A stretch of DNA of 64,000 bases from Adiantum capillus-veneris (GCA_014529385.2 CM043943.1:98390855-98454854); one strand, 5' to 3'; positions 1 through 10,958 are shown, counted from the stretch's first letter. Made by a program: numbers and translations. The notes: generated by a model from the letters alone, not told the origin.

Positions 1-500
1 GGTGTGCAACATGGTTTAGGAACTCATGGAGTTCGGTTTAGCCAATGTGAAGCAAGGTTCACGAGTGTTCTTCTCGCTCGTGTAGCTAAATGTTGACAGT
101 TTGCCTCCACACACAAGTACATCTCGTACTTGATGGGTGTCATATTTCTTGACATCTCACTATATGAGACATATTCCACATGTGGAGAATATGAGTATTT
201 GGTGCTGACACAGTGCCTGTTTATCTAATTATGTGTCACAATATAGTCCCTCGGTGCTAGTCAAATCCAGTAAACTAGGTCATTTTGAGCACATAGGATC
301 ATGAACAATTTTAGTGGCAAAAAATTATCAGATGTCAAGTAAGACTTATTAAGGCTACAAGTATTGTTAAACAATGCAGGATCTCTAGAGTCTCAGGGTG
401 ACGTCGAAGCGTGTAAGGAAGCAACCAGACTCAACATTACGTAGCACCTGTCAGCCAGAACCATGACGCTCACTACCGTCGGACAGGCCGAGTGATCATG

Positions 501-617
501 AGTGCCGTTATCTTACATATACACATGCACATTAAGTTACATTTAAGAAGTGCCGTTATCACAAGTGCCGTTATCTTACACACACACACACACACGCACA
601 TTAAGCTGCGTTTAATG
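501..617. repeat. Short imperfect direct repeats with a CA tract
   Basis: The word AGTGCCGTTATC occurs three times, at about 501, 549 and 564. The first and third copies continue into a similar stretch with CA dinucleotides and CACATTAAG. This is a small local duplication upstream of the gene. No function can be read from it. Confidence 0.7.
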
Positions 618-719
618 GACGTATAATACGTTTGCAAAATAAAACGACTGTAGTATACGGAGACATGTCATTGAAATTGGTCCACCGAATTATTTCTTAG
701 CACTTCAATCATATGATAA

Positions 720-1489
720 GTATATATAGCACGCTGTCGGTGCTCTCCTAACGCCATTTGACACAAACAAATATTATTTTATTTTGAAAAAGTAATCCTC
801 TCTATCTTTCAATTAGAAATTTGAAAAAATAAAGATATAAGCTAATTATAAAATTTAGTTGTTAAATTTATCTATAATTTTTTTTAAAAATGATTTGTAA
901 TAGAATTTTAAAAATTAGAACTTTGCACTTTTTGTGTCCGAGTTTTCTCACATTTAAAGAGGAGAAGATTAAGATTTTATGTCGTCTATCATTGTGTCGT
1001 AGTATATACCCACACTTGAAGATGGATAAATAGAGATTTTGTGCTAAAATAAACATATTTACTTGCATTAGAGATAATCATTTGTTTCACGTTTATTTTG
1101 AAAGTTATTACAAAAAATAAAACTAATACTTTTAATATTAAAATTATAAGCTTAAATTTTTTGTTTAAAAAACTAAAAACTTTATTCGAATATGCACCTC
1201 CACTAGATATAAATTAATGTTAATAATTTTTTAAAACTCAAATTTAGATTATAAAATTATGCGATCAATTATATGTCTTATTTGGTATTACTCAAAAATA
1301 TAATGTATAATATCAAATAATACGTATAATTTTTATCACACGATCGTATAATGTAATCGAGTGACGCACACACATATGCCCATATAAATGTGTAGATGCA
1401 GATATAAATGTATTGAGGTAAAATACTCGATCTTAAATCTTGAATGCGAATCATCAAAAGAAAGGTTTCAAAAAGCTTGAAAGTTGAAG
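720..1489 (+). promoter_or_regulatory. Probable promoter and 5' UTR of UBLCP1
   Basis: A TATATATA box lies at about 720-727, and weaker ATAAATG-type A/T boxes lie at about 1383-1410, nearer the start codon. The stretch is AT-rich and has no coding signal. I cannot choose between these boxes or place the transcription start. The assignment rests on position directly upstream of the start codon. Confidence 0.3.
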
Positions 1490-1752
1490 ATGGCGGCAAG
1501 CAGCAGCAGCATCAACGAGGCTTCACAGGAAGAGATGACACTTAACGTGAAGTGGGTGGGCAAAGAGTACGTAGTGCGAGTGTGCGCAGACGATACAGTG
1601 GGTGAGCTTAAGCGCCGCATTTGCGAGCTCACTAATGTCCTGCCGAAGCGTCAGAAGCTCCTCAATCTCAAGATGGGATCCAAGCCAGCCGATGACTCCG
1701 TGTTCCTCTCTCAGCTCTCTATCAAACCCAACCTTAAAATAATGATGCTGGG
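1490..1752 (+). CDS. UBLCP1: UBLCP1-like ubiquitin-like-domain CTD phosphatase, exon 1
   Basis: First coding exon of the plant ubiquitin-like-domain CTD phosphatase. In animals the family binds the proteasome regulatory particle through its UBL domain and dephosphorylates nuclear proteasomes. The exon encodes 87 codons plus two bases: a Ser-rich start, then a UBL fold from about residue 16 (TLNVKWVGKEYVVRV, the helix VGELKRRICELTNVLP, RQKLLNL, and LKIMMLG at the end). From memory this closely follows the Arabidopsis protein (VKW.GKEY.VRVC.DD, ELKRRIC.LTNVLPKRQKLL). I chose the ATG at 1490, in plant-like context AAGATGGCGG. The exon ends at a GG|GTACGT donor (intron base 1753), leaving phase 2. 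The HAD-type phosphatase exons (DXDXT) are outside the window. Confidence 0.93.
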
Positions 1753-2196
1753 GTACGTTACCGTCCTCCTGTTTCTTCTTTCCTGCAATTCATATTCTTG
1801 ACTTTTTCGTCATAGTTCCAATCACTTACAATATTACACCCCCTTCTTCTTGCGTGTGTCCCCCCCCCCCCCCCCCCCCCCTTCAAACCAAAAAAATTAG
1901 ATTCTGCTGAACCCGTGGTTTGTTAGTAGTTATGGACTGTGATCACTAGCATACAGACTTGTATGCTAAGCGATGCTGGAACTTATGCCTTTGAGTACAA
2001 GCATGGACGGAGAGAGGAAAGGACTTTGCCTTACACCCGGTCATAGAATAAAATAACACATGTATAGCTTGTCTATTGCCCATGCTTGGACGTATTACTG
2101 AACTAGCTCACAACTTAGCGTGCAGTAATCTTTTGCCTTCAAATTCTAGATATAATATTATAGGCACGTGCAACTGAGTAGTCACATGGTTTTTAT
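1753..2196. other. Simple intron sequence after exon 1 with a C tract
   Basis: No gene or recognisable mobile element is seen. It contains a run of 22 C at 1860-1881. If intron 1 were retained, the exon 1 frame would run on for about 16 residues (a hydrophobic VTVLLFLLSC-like tail) to a stop at 1799-1801. Confidence 0.6.
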
Positions 2197-2461
2197 TGTC
2201 GAGGTTAACGATGCGGAAGTGTAGAGATAGAGAGAGAATGCAAAAGAGTTACTCAAACTAACCAACCAAGGCAATGAATAAGATGATTATACAATGGGGC
2301 AAGTGTGTTTGTATACTACTCTTGGGGGATGTAAAGACCCACCCCTCTCCCGAATTGCCCGAGCGGACCCATGCCAAAAAAGTAAAGTAAATACCTAAAA
2401 TGATAAAGTAAATAAATAGGATCACATTCTGCATTTACTTGAGATGCATGAACTTTTAACA
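2197..2461 (-). repeat. Probable 3' LTR of the first copia relic
   Basis: On the minus strand, a purine-rich tract (GAAAAGAGGG) at about 2462-2471 is followed by TGTTAAAAG. The stretch ends ...CTCGACA at 2197, giving TG...CA ends over 265 bp. No partner LTR was found, so the call rests on the polypurine tract, the TG/CA ends and the copia gag upstream. Confidence 0.55.
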
Positions 2462-4561
2462 CCCTCTTTTCAACTCATAGTGGACATAATCAGGAAGACC
2501 AAGTCGATGAAGAAGCTACCATGGACACCCCAACAGTGGCAAGGCTACTGGATACACCTCGGTACTACCAACTTGTCCATCTTGAGCATCGATTGCCTCA
2601 AAGAACGTTGAACTTTAGACCACACTTCGAGATATGAACTTTGGAACACTCCTTGTCTATAATCCCACCAACAACAATGAAATCTTTGCAACACATTCAT
2701 AGTGTTGTGTATATGTCATGTCGGTTCCTTGTCAGATGCAATGTGCTTTGAACTTCGATAGACGGTTCCAGATACCGAAGACAAGAACTTTGACACACGG
2801 GGTCAAATCAAATAGTGGGAGCATCACTTGCTCCTTTGCCGCTCATGTACCTCTCTCTAGTTGAAGCATGTCGAGGCACCCCTAGCGAACTCGAAGGCTG
2901 GAATTTTTGTCAATGTAGTTTGTGCCACATCGGCAAACTCTGTTGAGTCCTCGGTAGAATCACTGTTAGTGCTATCCTAATTCAACTTGCCTTTGCCTTT
3001 ACCCTTTTGTGAGCTCTTGTCTTTGCCTTTGGATTTACAATCCCGAGACAAATGACCACGCTTTCTACGGTTGTAACAAATGACTCCGTGACGTCTTTTT
3101 AGTTTTTGATATAGCATGTGCCGATTCATCACTTTTTAAAACTCAAACCTTGCCTTGGGAGACTTAGATAGCTTCCTCCTTAATGAGAAAAGAGTCAAGA
3201 TTATCAAAATCGAGCTTTTCCTTTGTGATTTGCAAGCGTAATGCCCTTGCCACCATCTTGTATTCCTCAAGAAACTTTGTAAATCCCAAGGCAGCTAATT
3301 GAGTACTAGTCAATGTACTTTCCATAGCCGAGAGTTGATCGTCGATGACATTTGCATTCATAAAAAAGGACTGCATGGAAGTCTGAGTTTCAAACTTGAT
3401 GGAAAATAATTGTCCAAGAAGGGTGACCGCTCGCATTGTAGAGTCTCAATCGAACATTTTTGCAAGATTTGACCACATTTCATTGACAATTTCCAAAGTT
3501 TGTAGCATCAAGAGATTTCCTTCGTGAGTGCCTGAACAATGGTTGACATTTCCTTCACATTACTCACATCCCAATCAACGCATGATTGAAGAAACTTGTC
3601 ATTCTGAATTGGAGTCCACGTGCTATTGCCGAACCTTGTGGATCTTGTCTCCATGTTGTCAACGATGTCCCACAAACCTTTGCGTAGAAGCCACAGTTGC
3701 ATAATCAAGTTTCAATGAGCATAGTTGTCTCAGGTAAGTTTAAGGAGCCATTTTGGCGAAGCGGAGCTGATGCAGTATAGCCAATGAAGTAGACTCAATA
3801 TAGCAAATTTGATGAAGCAGAGCTGTCAATGATATCTTCGCACACAATCACGAGCCAAGAAGCTATGATACCATGTCAAAGTTGCACCACCAATGAATGT
3901 AAAGACATAATATGATGTAGAGCTTTTGATGTCAATATTCCTTGCATAATTTGCATCTAGGTAACCGATTGCTTTGCCTTCAAGCAAATACCCAACTCCT
4001 TTCTATAAATCAAGTATCTTGTCACTGCCTCTCGATGCTTATTGCTAGGATTTTCCATCAATATGCTAACACCTTACAAACGCAATTTCCGCACGAGGTC
4101 AAATCATGGCGTACATCAACGAATACACAACAGATGCATAAGGAATATTGGCCATCTTAGTGGCTTAGTTTAACATATGGAGGCGATGGAGTACTATTCA
4201 ACTTCCTTCCCTCCATATTGAAACCTTTGAGAACTCAAAAAATGTACTCTTTCTAAGACAAGTAAAGAGCCTTCTTACTCTTGTCTCTCATTATTAACAT
4301 GAAAAGATTACGGTTTGCCTCACCCAAATTCTTTATGTCGATTCTCGAAGCTCTCATGCAACCTAACACTTGATTTGAGGAGTGCCTGCTATGATGGTCA
4401 TGGACTCCCCTCTCACACCAAGTATGTCATCCAAGTAGAATCTATCAAACGTTGTGACTACAAGAAAGCCTTATGGTGCCAAAACACCACCAAAACATAG
4501 AGACATGCATAATCTCTCCCAGGTTGCTAGCTTAGTGTCATGCTGTTGCTAAATTGGCTAT
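2197..4561 (-). mobile_element. Broken Ty1/copia relics (mosaic of two pieces)
   Basis: The minus strand shows copia gag of the UBN2 type at about 2.9-3.7 kb (ASPKWLLKL, NYAHW, then Cys-His knuckle remains CYNRRKRGHLSRDC). It shows reverse transcriptase to RNase H at about 3.8-4.5 kb (IPYAS.V.SLMYAM, then GYLDANYARN and STSYYVFTF). The gag piece lies nearer the 3' LTR than the pol piece, so this is probably a mosaic of two insertions or a rearrangement. It is an old fossil with many breaks. The left end is a likely 3' LTR. Confidence 0.75.
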
Positions 4562-4623
4562 TTTCTTATTTCTAAGTAATTTTATATTTAATAAAATTAG
4601 GACTATGTACATTTGTGCACAAG

Positions 4624-5494
4624 TGTCACGTGCGCAGTGCACTTGCGCCATGTGGACAAGCTTCTGCTACAGTCTAGCGTTAGACGTAGTCTAGCGTAGG
4701 ACCTAGCCTTGCACTTTGTGAGCCTCTAGCAGGATGTGCATGCCCAGGCAGGTCATAATTGCATACCCTCTCTTGCACAGTACGGTCATTCCAGCATAAG
4801 CATTTTACCGCATTCCATTTTACCGCGTGTGAACCACCTCTTATCAGGCTTCTTAATAATAAGTGACTTTTTGCTTATTATTGAGATCGTGAGTTGAAAC
4901 TTTAAGTTGTAGCTGCTTGACCCAGCCTAAAGGGCCTATATATGCATCATTTTGAGGCGCTAGAAGAAGGCAAAAGAAGAAGAACCAGCAGAATTACCGC
5001 AGTACCGTAGCACAAGAACCAGTACCTAGCGTTTTAACTTTTGGGAGCATCAGCCTTGCCAGCGTTTTCAGAATTCAGCATCAACCAGCCAACATTTTTC
5101 AGCACCGCCAGCGTCTCAGCATTTCAGCCTCAGATTTCAGCATCAAACCTGGCCCCGTCGCGGTTGCAGTCCCGGCCGCAATCCCATCAGCGTTTTTCAG
5201 ATTTCAGCCCGTAGCACCACCAGCGTTTTTCAGTTTTCAGCCTGTCGCCACCACCGGCGATAGCGGATCAGCGCATAGCCTCGTCGTAGTCATAGATTCC
5301 AAGCAACATCCTTTTGCATTTTCAGCACGTTGCCTCGCCGTATCAAGCATCTCCAACAAGTACCCATTAGCATCTCAGCATCTCATCATTTAGCATCATT
5401 GTATCAACATTTGTGCAAGAAATGAAGCAAGTACTTGCTCTGGCAACAGAGCAAGGGGGCCCTTGACGGTGGTTGGAACCCGACATGCCGTGTC

Positions 5495-5549
<55 letters not shown>

Positions 5550-5758
5550 TGTGTCTCTCCGTCATTGTGTTCAGTTCAGTTTCTCTTTTCAAGTGAAGTA
5601 AAGTAACCTTGTGTTTGTGCATAGTAAATCCTTAAACACTTCCGTTGCACATTACATTGGTATCAGAGCAAGAGAGAGGGTATGCAACTCTGCACAAACA
5701 CAAGGTATGCAATGGGTAAATGGATCCGAGCTAAATCCTTAAACACTTCCGTTGCACA
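4624..5758 (+). repeat. 5' LTR of element A
   Basis: It has TG...CA ends, a TATATAT box at 4937-4943, a series of GCGTTTT...CAGC words at about 5030-5260, and a CT microsatellite at 5500-5545. The last 107 bp and the primer site are present twice (PBS-like TGGTATCAGAGC at 5658 and at 5765). Confidence 0.8.
5500..5545 (+). repeat. CT microsatellite in the LTR of element A
   Basis: About 23 uninterrupted CT units. It produces artefactual Arg-Glu repeat frames on the other strand. Confidence 0.95.
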
Positions 5759-5776
5759 TTACATTGGTATCAGAGC
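5627..5776 (+). repeat. 107-bp tandem duplication across the LTR/primer-site junction
   Basis: The stretch TAAATCCTTAAACACTTCCG, followed by TTGCACATTACATTGGTATCAGAGC-like sequence, occurs at 5625 and again 107 bp later. The second copy is taken as the true LTR end because the 3' LTR end at 9262 has the same preceding GATCCGAACTAAATC. Confidence 0.75.
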
Positions 5777-6426
5777 TCTATGCGCGCTCTGGCTTCTCAA
5801 ACTCAAGGGAAGAATCAAGAACCCAAGAGAACCTCTCTCATTTTTTTTTCTTTAAAGAATCTTCGTGTTCCGATCCTGGATTTATTAGCCACTCCCATCC
5901 TTAGTCCATCGCGCATCGGGCTTGCTTCCTTCTTCATCGCTGTGTCTTTGAACGAAGATCGACATTGGATACACAAAAATCTAGATCTTGAATACCAAAA
6001 TTTGCTTGCCTCGTATGCAGATATGGAAGGAGTTGGAGAAAAGATCCTTAACCCTCTTCTGCATTTGCATTCGCATGTAGCGTGCATCCTCTTTAGTCGA
6101 CAAGCAACCCTTGGAAATATCTCCGAGCACCCTTACATTTCAGCTTCACCTGCAATGTTTTCACGACAGGACTATTCGAGTGGTAGTACTTGCTCGCAAG
6201 GTAGAGTTAGTATCAAGGTTGGTATTCTGTGACAGTAGTAAGGCTACCTAGTGACTGGTATGGTTGGTGATTACATAGCGATAGTACCTACATCTGCAAT
6301 ATCCACAAGTTTGGAGGAGTTTTCATTGGGTTATGCATCCACAAGCATCAAAAGCATTAAACATCAGAAGTATAGAAAGCATCCAAAAGAAGTTCGGCAG
6401 TTGTGCCTCACCTTTAATAGGGGGGA
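5759..6426 (+). other. Internal region of element A, no recognised gene
   Basis: A 150-codon frame at 5780-6232 has no family I recognise and probably no function. The end of the region is purine-rich just before the 3' LTR. Confidence 0.5.
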
Positions 6427-6694
6427 TGTCACGTGCGCATTGCACTTGCGCTTCGTGGACAAGCTTACAGTCTAGCGTCAGACGTAGTCTAGCGTAGGAT
6501 CTAGCCTGGCACTTTGTGAGCCTTTAGCAAGACGTGCATGCCTAGGCAGGTCATAGTTGCATACCCTCTCTCTTGCACAGTACGGTCATTCTAGCATAAG
6601 CAGTTTACCGCATTCCATTTACCGCATGTGAACCACCTTCTATGATTTATCAAGCTTCTAATAATAAGTGACTTTTTGCTTATTATTGAGATCG
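6427..6694 (+). repeat. 3' LTR of element A, first part
   Basis: It repeats the first 270 bp of the 5' LTR (TGTCACGTGCGCATTGC start), then is interrupted by element B at 6695. The last part of the same LTR (GATCCGAACTAAATCTTTAA, then ACACTTCCGCTGCAC) lies at about 9226-9262, after B. Confidence 0.75.
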
Positions 6695-7415
6695 TGTCAC
6701 AAACTGCTTACGTGTCAAGCCACTTAAGAACGGAGCCAACCTGCAAATCTTGGCCGAGGGGCCCTACCCTAGAAGAAGCAAAAGCAGAAGTAGTAGAGGA
6801 AGAAGAAGCAGAAAAAGAAGTTTTACCAACTTGCAAAGTCTTGCCGAGAGGCCTATTTTTAAAGACGAGTTCCCACCAACTTACGGGACCCCGTCGGCTG
6901 GGGCCCAAGGGACCTAAAGCCATTAAATTACAGCGGGACCAACACACACACACACAAAAAGCATAGAAGATGATGACGTGGCAGTTGTATGGACGCCTGC
7001 GATTTGCATTGGTAGTGCCACGTGGCAAGCCTGTATGGAATTCCACGTTTTACGTTGATGACGTGGCAGTTGTACGGATTTCTACAAAAGGTGCTGACAG
7101 CTTTTGGACTAGTTGCTTTTGAGTTTGAAGCTTTTCTTGTAATTGCTTTCATAGGCCAAGGTTTTATTCTTTGGCATGCTCCCTGTGGAGGTGCAGAGGA
7201 TGCAGTACTCGCGATATACTGAGTTCAAGCAATATAAAGAAATACTGAAAGGGGCGCCAGTGTTTGGGACCAGTGCTCTCTAGGGGTGGAACTCCGCCAC
7301 ATTCCGTCTCATGTGTCGTGCACTCTCCATCTCTTTCAATTCAGTTGTTATTTGAAGTACTTAAAGTTGTACAATCTGTTCTTTTCCATTGGCGCGTGGT
7401 GCTTGTCCCGTGACA
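6695..7415 (+). repeat. 5' LTR of element B
   Basis: It is 721 bp with TG...CA ends, and its first 510 nt include AG-rich and CA-rich stretches. The start is repeated at 8980. Confidence 0.75.
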
Positions 7416-8300
7416 GTGGTATCAAAGCTTCAAGCGTGTGCTTTTTTGAAAGCATACCAGTCCTACCAAAGAGCAGACAGAGCAAGATGGTGTTTCCAAG
7501 CTTTACATGAAACTTTATTGAAAAATCTTTGTGTCTTACCCCGCCACTCCCATCCTTACTCCATTACGCATCAGGCGCGCTCCCATCTTCATCGCTTTGT
7601 CTTACAGGGCATAAGCCAGAGAAGGATCAATGATTTTTTTCAAGCCGTTGTTTTTCTCAGAGGGAGTGCCATGCAATGGTGGATGTCTATAGCTACCAAC
7701 CTGCACACTCCAAGGACTTGGCAAGATTTCAAGATTTTCTTTTGCCCGAAGTTATATGCCTTCAGACATCTTTCTTCGGAGTGCAGTTGCTGGCAGAGTG
7801 GGGTATCCTGAAATGCTTGCGACGAAAACTCTAGCAGATTATAACTTGAAATTTCTCAACATCTTGCAATAGGTGTTTCTTCTCGAGCTGATAACCTTGG
7901 GGGCTTAGTGTGATTGCTATATCTTGGGGATACCATCACAACCACGAGAACATTGCTTGTCGAGGCGACTATTCAAGAGCTTATGGACCATGCCGTGGTC
8001 AGCTACAACATGATGAAAGAAATCTAACCCTAATTTTGGTGCAGGTTTAAAGACAGAAGCCTTGTTAACTTTCGAGCTCGATTGATGTCGAGAATGCTTT
8101 CAATTTTTTGAATTTGTTTGAGAACTTGTTCAGTGATCCTGTTTGGAATTTGTTTGAAATGGATGGTAACTATTTTAAACCTGTCTTGGTGTCGATTTGA
8201 ATTGTTTGACTCTGGTTTTAATACTGGTTTCAATGATTGGTGATTTAAACCTCGGGTGGAGTACTGAAGAGAAATGATGTTTGAGAATGCTTGCTCATAC

Positions 8301-8645
8301 TCATGGCCCAGACCCTTCTGGTTATTTACGGGGGGAGTATTGTTGTTGTAACTCATGGCCCGGACCCTTGTGGTTATTTGCGAGGGGAGTATTAAGAAGT
8401 CTGAGTAGTGGCTACTCTCAGCTTCTCAAAATGATGCAAGTTGCGGTTTGGGGAGCGTTTGGTTGTAAAAGGCCTCTATATCTCATGGCCCGGACCTTTT
8501 TAGGTTATTTATGGGAGGAGAGATGAGGGAGCTATTGAACAGCTCATGGCTTGGACCTTTTTAGGTTATTTACGGAGGAGTGATGAGGGAGTTGTTGAAC
8601 AGCTCATGGCCCGGACCTGGATGGTTATTGGTGGGGGGAGTGTTC
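8301..8645 (+). repeat. Five spaced copies of a polypurine-adjacent motif in element B
   Basis: TCATGGCCCGGACC(C/T)TT...GGTTATTTACGG..GGAG recurs at 8301, 8353, 8483, 8544 and 8604, each time ending in a G-rich run such as GGGGGGAGT. The spacing is 52-130 bp. These look like repeated copies of a 3' leader or polypurine region. Confidence 0.8.
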
Positions 8646-8754
8646 ATCAGTGGTTTTATGTTTCTATGTTTTGTAACATGCATATGTGAGCATATGTGTT
8701 GCATTGTGATATGCCAACCACTGTGATATGCAAACCACTAAATATTCCTTATTA

Positions 8755-8892
8755 GATGAGATTTTTTTGGGAAGCCAACAACCCAGGATATCAAGAGCTT
8801 TGATATGGAATGAGACTCCTTATGATGAGATTTTTTTGGGAAGCCAACGACCCAGGATATCAAGAGCTCCAATCTGGATTGAGAAAACTGAT
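8755..8892 (+). repeat. 69-bp direct tandem repeat in element B
   Basis: GATGAGATTTTTTTGGGAAG begins at 8755 and again at 8824. The two 69-bp units are nearly identical (CAACAACCC against CAACGACCC). Confidence 0.85.
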
Positions 8893-8979
8893 TGTCCCTC
8901 GGAAATTTTTGAGCTAACTTGAGTTGTTTTGCAGATATGCTGTAATCGTGGACGATTACTTTCTTTCAAGAAGGGGATA

Positions 8980-9205
8980 TGTCACAAACTGCTGACGTGT
9001 CAAGCCACTGAAGAACGGAGCCAACCTGTAGATCCTGGCTGAGGGGCCTCTACCCTAGAAGCAGCAGAAGCAAAAGTAGCAGAAGAAGAAGCAGCAGCAA
9101 AGAAGTTTTACCAACTTGCAAAGTCTTGCTGAGAGGCCTAATTTTAAAGACGAGTTCCCACCAACTTACGGGACCCCGCTCATTGGGGCCCAAGGGACCT
9201 AAAGC
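8980..9205 (+). repeat. Partial 3' LTR of element B
   Basis: It repeats about the first 220 bp of the LTR at 6695 (TGTCACAAACTGCTGACG), then passes into the remaining part of A's LTR. Confidence 0.75.
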
Positions 9206-9262
9206 ACTAAGGGCCCAAGGAGTACTAGATCCGAACTAAATCTTTAAACACTTCCGCTGCAC

Positions 9263-9934
9263 CTGACAACAAAAGAAATGTAGATCTAAAAGATTGAGAA
9301 AGCCATCAAGAATGGACATCTCTGATGTGTTATATGATGGGTGACATAAAGCATCGCTAGAGAGTTGTTCAGTAAGTAATCAGGAGAGACAAAGACTTGA
9401 AAAAGATTTATCTGTCATCTCTGGAAAAGTATCTTAATAAGGTACTTCAGTGATTTCATATGCAAAATGCTAAGCCATCAAGAGTGCCGTTACCTCACAC
9501 ATGAAGCTTAGCAAAAATGATTGTCCAAACGATGATCCTAGTAATGCTACGAGTGGTATTCCTTATGCTTCAGCTTGTGGATCTCTCATGTATGACATGG
9601 TTGCTACGCGCCCAGACATTGCACATGCAGTGGGAGTAGTGAGCAGATATTTATCTAACCCTAGCAGGCACATTGGGAAGCGGTGAAATGCATGAGGTAC
9701 GATGGACACATGTATATGCTATGGTAGCGATACTCTTTTTTTACAGGGTTATTGTGATGTAGACATGGCTTGTGATGTGGATACTTGTAAGTTTACTGGT
9801 GCAATTTCTTGGTGTTCTCGATTGCACCGCATTGTGGCATTGTCTACCACAGAAGCTGAATACATTTCATCCACAGAAGCTTCTAAGGAAGCTATTTGGC
9901 TTGGTTGTTTGTTCAAGGACTTTGGTCTCGTTGC
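9263..9934 (+). mobile_element. Copia element C, left piece (reverse transcriptase end and RNase H)
   Basis: The + strand shows the copia RT end (IPYASACGSLMYDMVATRPDI, then AVGVVSRYLSNPSRH) followed by RNase H (GAISWCSRL, VALSTTEAEYISSTEASKEA, then IWLGCLFKDFGL). The RNase H region is cut at 9934 by element D and resumes at 50883, where QSAICLAKNPMFHALTTHID is the expected continuation of the family. C is an old broken fossil and the outermost host of the nest. Confidence 0.85.
9930..9934 (+). repeat. Target-site duplication of element D, left copy
   Basis: GTTGC here is matched by GTTGC at 50883-50887, on the far side of the 41 kb nest. Both lie inside the RNase H region of copia C. Confidence 0.7.
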
Positions 9935-10032
9935 TATAAGACTTACGCCACTCTGTTGCTTCACAGGTCTAGGGCATACAGGGGGGCACCCATAGTCATA
10001 GTCTGACATACACTATATTTGTAGGTCTTGTG

Positions 10033-10079
10033 TGTGAGAGTGAGCAGCGGAAAGGGTGTGAGCCACGCGCGCCAAAAAC

Positions 10080-10173
<94 letters not shown>

Positions 10174-10438
10174 ACAAGTGCTCTGCAAATGATGCTCTCA
10201 ATACACAATGTATGACGACAAGACCCTAACCATTCTATTGTTAGGTTGAGGTAGGGCAAAATTGTGTAATTGGTGCAAAAAGCATAAAAGTTGTGCACCC
10301 AGCCAAGCTCGGAAAATGACCGGCCGGACACATGCTAAAGTGTCCGGCCATGCAATCTACATGATGTGCGACGTGTGGCCAACCCATGACAATCACTAGC
10401 TATACAAAATGGCGAGGCAATGGTGGTATAACTTAACA
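10033..10438 (-). repeat. 3' LTR of element E with a GA microsatellite (empty LINE site)
   Basis: TGTGAGAGTGAGCAG...CTTAACA on the + strand, 406 bp. It contains (GA)n at 10084-10170. The same sequence at 44836-48233 carries LINE J1 exactly at the left edge of the GA tract, so this copy preserves the uninterrupted state. Confidence 0.85.
10084..10170. repeat. GA microsatellite
   Basis: About 43 uninterrupted GA units. It accounts for spurious Ser-Leu and Arg-Glu frames in this stretch. Confidence 0.97.
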
Positions 10439-10529
10439 CTCCCTCTTAGCACCGAATGTTGAGACAACGCAGATAAGTCGAAGGTGAAAAGCCAAAGTGC
10501 GATGAGGTACCGCCTTCGTGAAGATGTCT

Positions 10530-10958
10530 TGTAAGGATTCTAGTTACTAATCCTTAAGTACTTAAATTCATGCTTAAGACTTAAGAAACTTGAACTCGAC
10601 TCAGAGACAAGACTTAGAAGACTCTGTGTTTGATTGATTGAAAGTGTGATACAAGGGCTCCTTATATAGGAGACGAACAGGTACATATGAAAAGGTATGA
10701 CCCTTCACGAAGAGACACATCCTTTAGGCCAATAGACATGTCTTTAGGCGAATGGACATATCCATTCGATGAAGAGCCGCAACCATTGGTCGAAGGGACA
10801 TTACTGATCGTCGAAGGAGTGTGGCTGTTGGTGAAGAGGTATGACTTTTGGGCGAAGGGTAGTGACCGTTCGAGAACAGTCGTCCTCCCGGGCTGGTCAC
10901 ACTTCGCATCTGCATCTGTAATGAATCAAGAAGAGTGTAGCAAGTCACAATCGTGACA
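10530..10958 (-). repeat. 3' LTR of element F
   Basis: TGTAAGGATTCTAG...AATCGTGACA, 429 bp. It is related to the LTR of element G at 40998-41422. A palindromic TATATA lies at about 10664-10670. Confidence 0.85.

Larger units (their letters stand above)
1..1489. other. Upstream flank and 5' region of the UBLCP1 gene
   Basis: No open reading frame here resembles a known protein. Bases 1-480 are of mixed composition and may be old repeat sequence, but I cannot assign them. About 770-1440 is strongly AT-rich, as plant promoters often are. The only gene that follows starts at 1490 on the + strand, so this is most likely its promoter and 5' leader. That role is inferred from position and composition. 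Confidence 0.5.
6695..9205 (+). mobile_element. Element B: non-autonomous LTR element inside A
   Basis: The 5' LTR is 6695-7415 (TGTCACAAACTGC to CCCGTGACA), followed by a primer site TGGTATCAAAGC at 7417-7428. A purine tract AAGAAGGGGATA at 8968-8979 is followed by a partial 3' LTR from 8980. The internal part shows only a scrap of gag (about 7.65-7.77 kb, SAMQWWMSIATN...TWQDFKIFF) and no pol. The LTRs differ by roughly 9% by eye. It is an old, broken fossil that entered A's 3' LTR. Confidence 0.75.
4624..9262 (+). mobile_element. Element A: short non-autonomous copia-like LTR element
   Basis: The LTRs start TGTCACGTGCGC at 4624 and 6427. The 5' LTR of about 1.13 kb ends ...GTTGCACA at 5758 and is followed by an initiator-Met type primer site TGGTATCAGAGC at 5765-5776. 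A purine tract ending GGGGGGA precedes the 3' LTR at 6427. The inside is only about 670 bp and has no recognisable gag or pol, so the element probably relied on a relative. Its 3' LTR is split by element B and resumes at about 9206-9262. The LTR pair differ by roughly 8% by eye, so it is fairly old. A solo LTR of the same family (O) lies at 42149-43281. Confidence 0.8.

Noticed and set aside
1484-1489. Upstream TTG as the start codon of exon 1
   Set aside because: Nuclear plant genes start at ATG; the ATG at 1490 has good context and gives the expected Ser-rich start.
3862-3873. GCTATGATACCA, which on the minus strand looks like a copia primer binding site (TGGTATCATAGC)
   Set aside because: The surrounding minus-strand sense reads as copia RNase H (STSYYVFTF...TWYHSFL) straight through it, so the match is a coincidence of codons and there is no LTR end beside it.
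10013-10331. Ser-Leu and Arg-Glu repeat reading frames over the GA tract
   Set aside because: They are translations of a dinucleotide microsatellite inside an LTR and show no other protein-like sequence.
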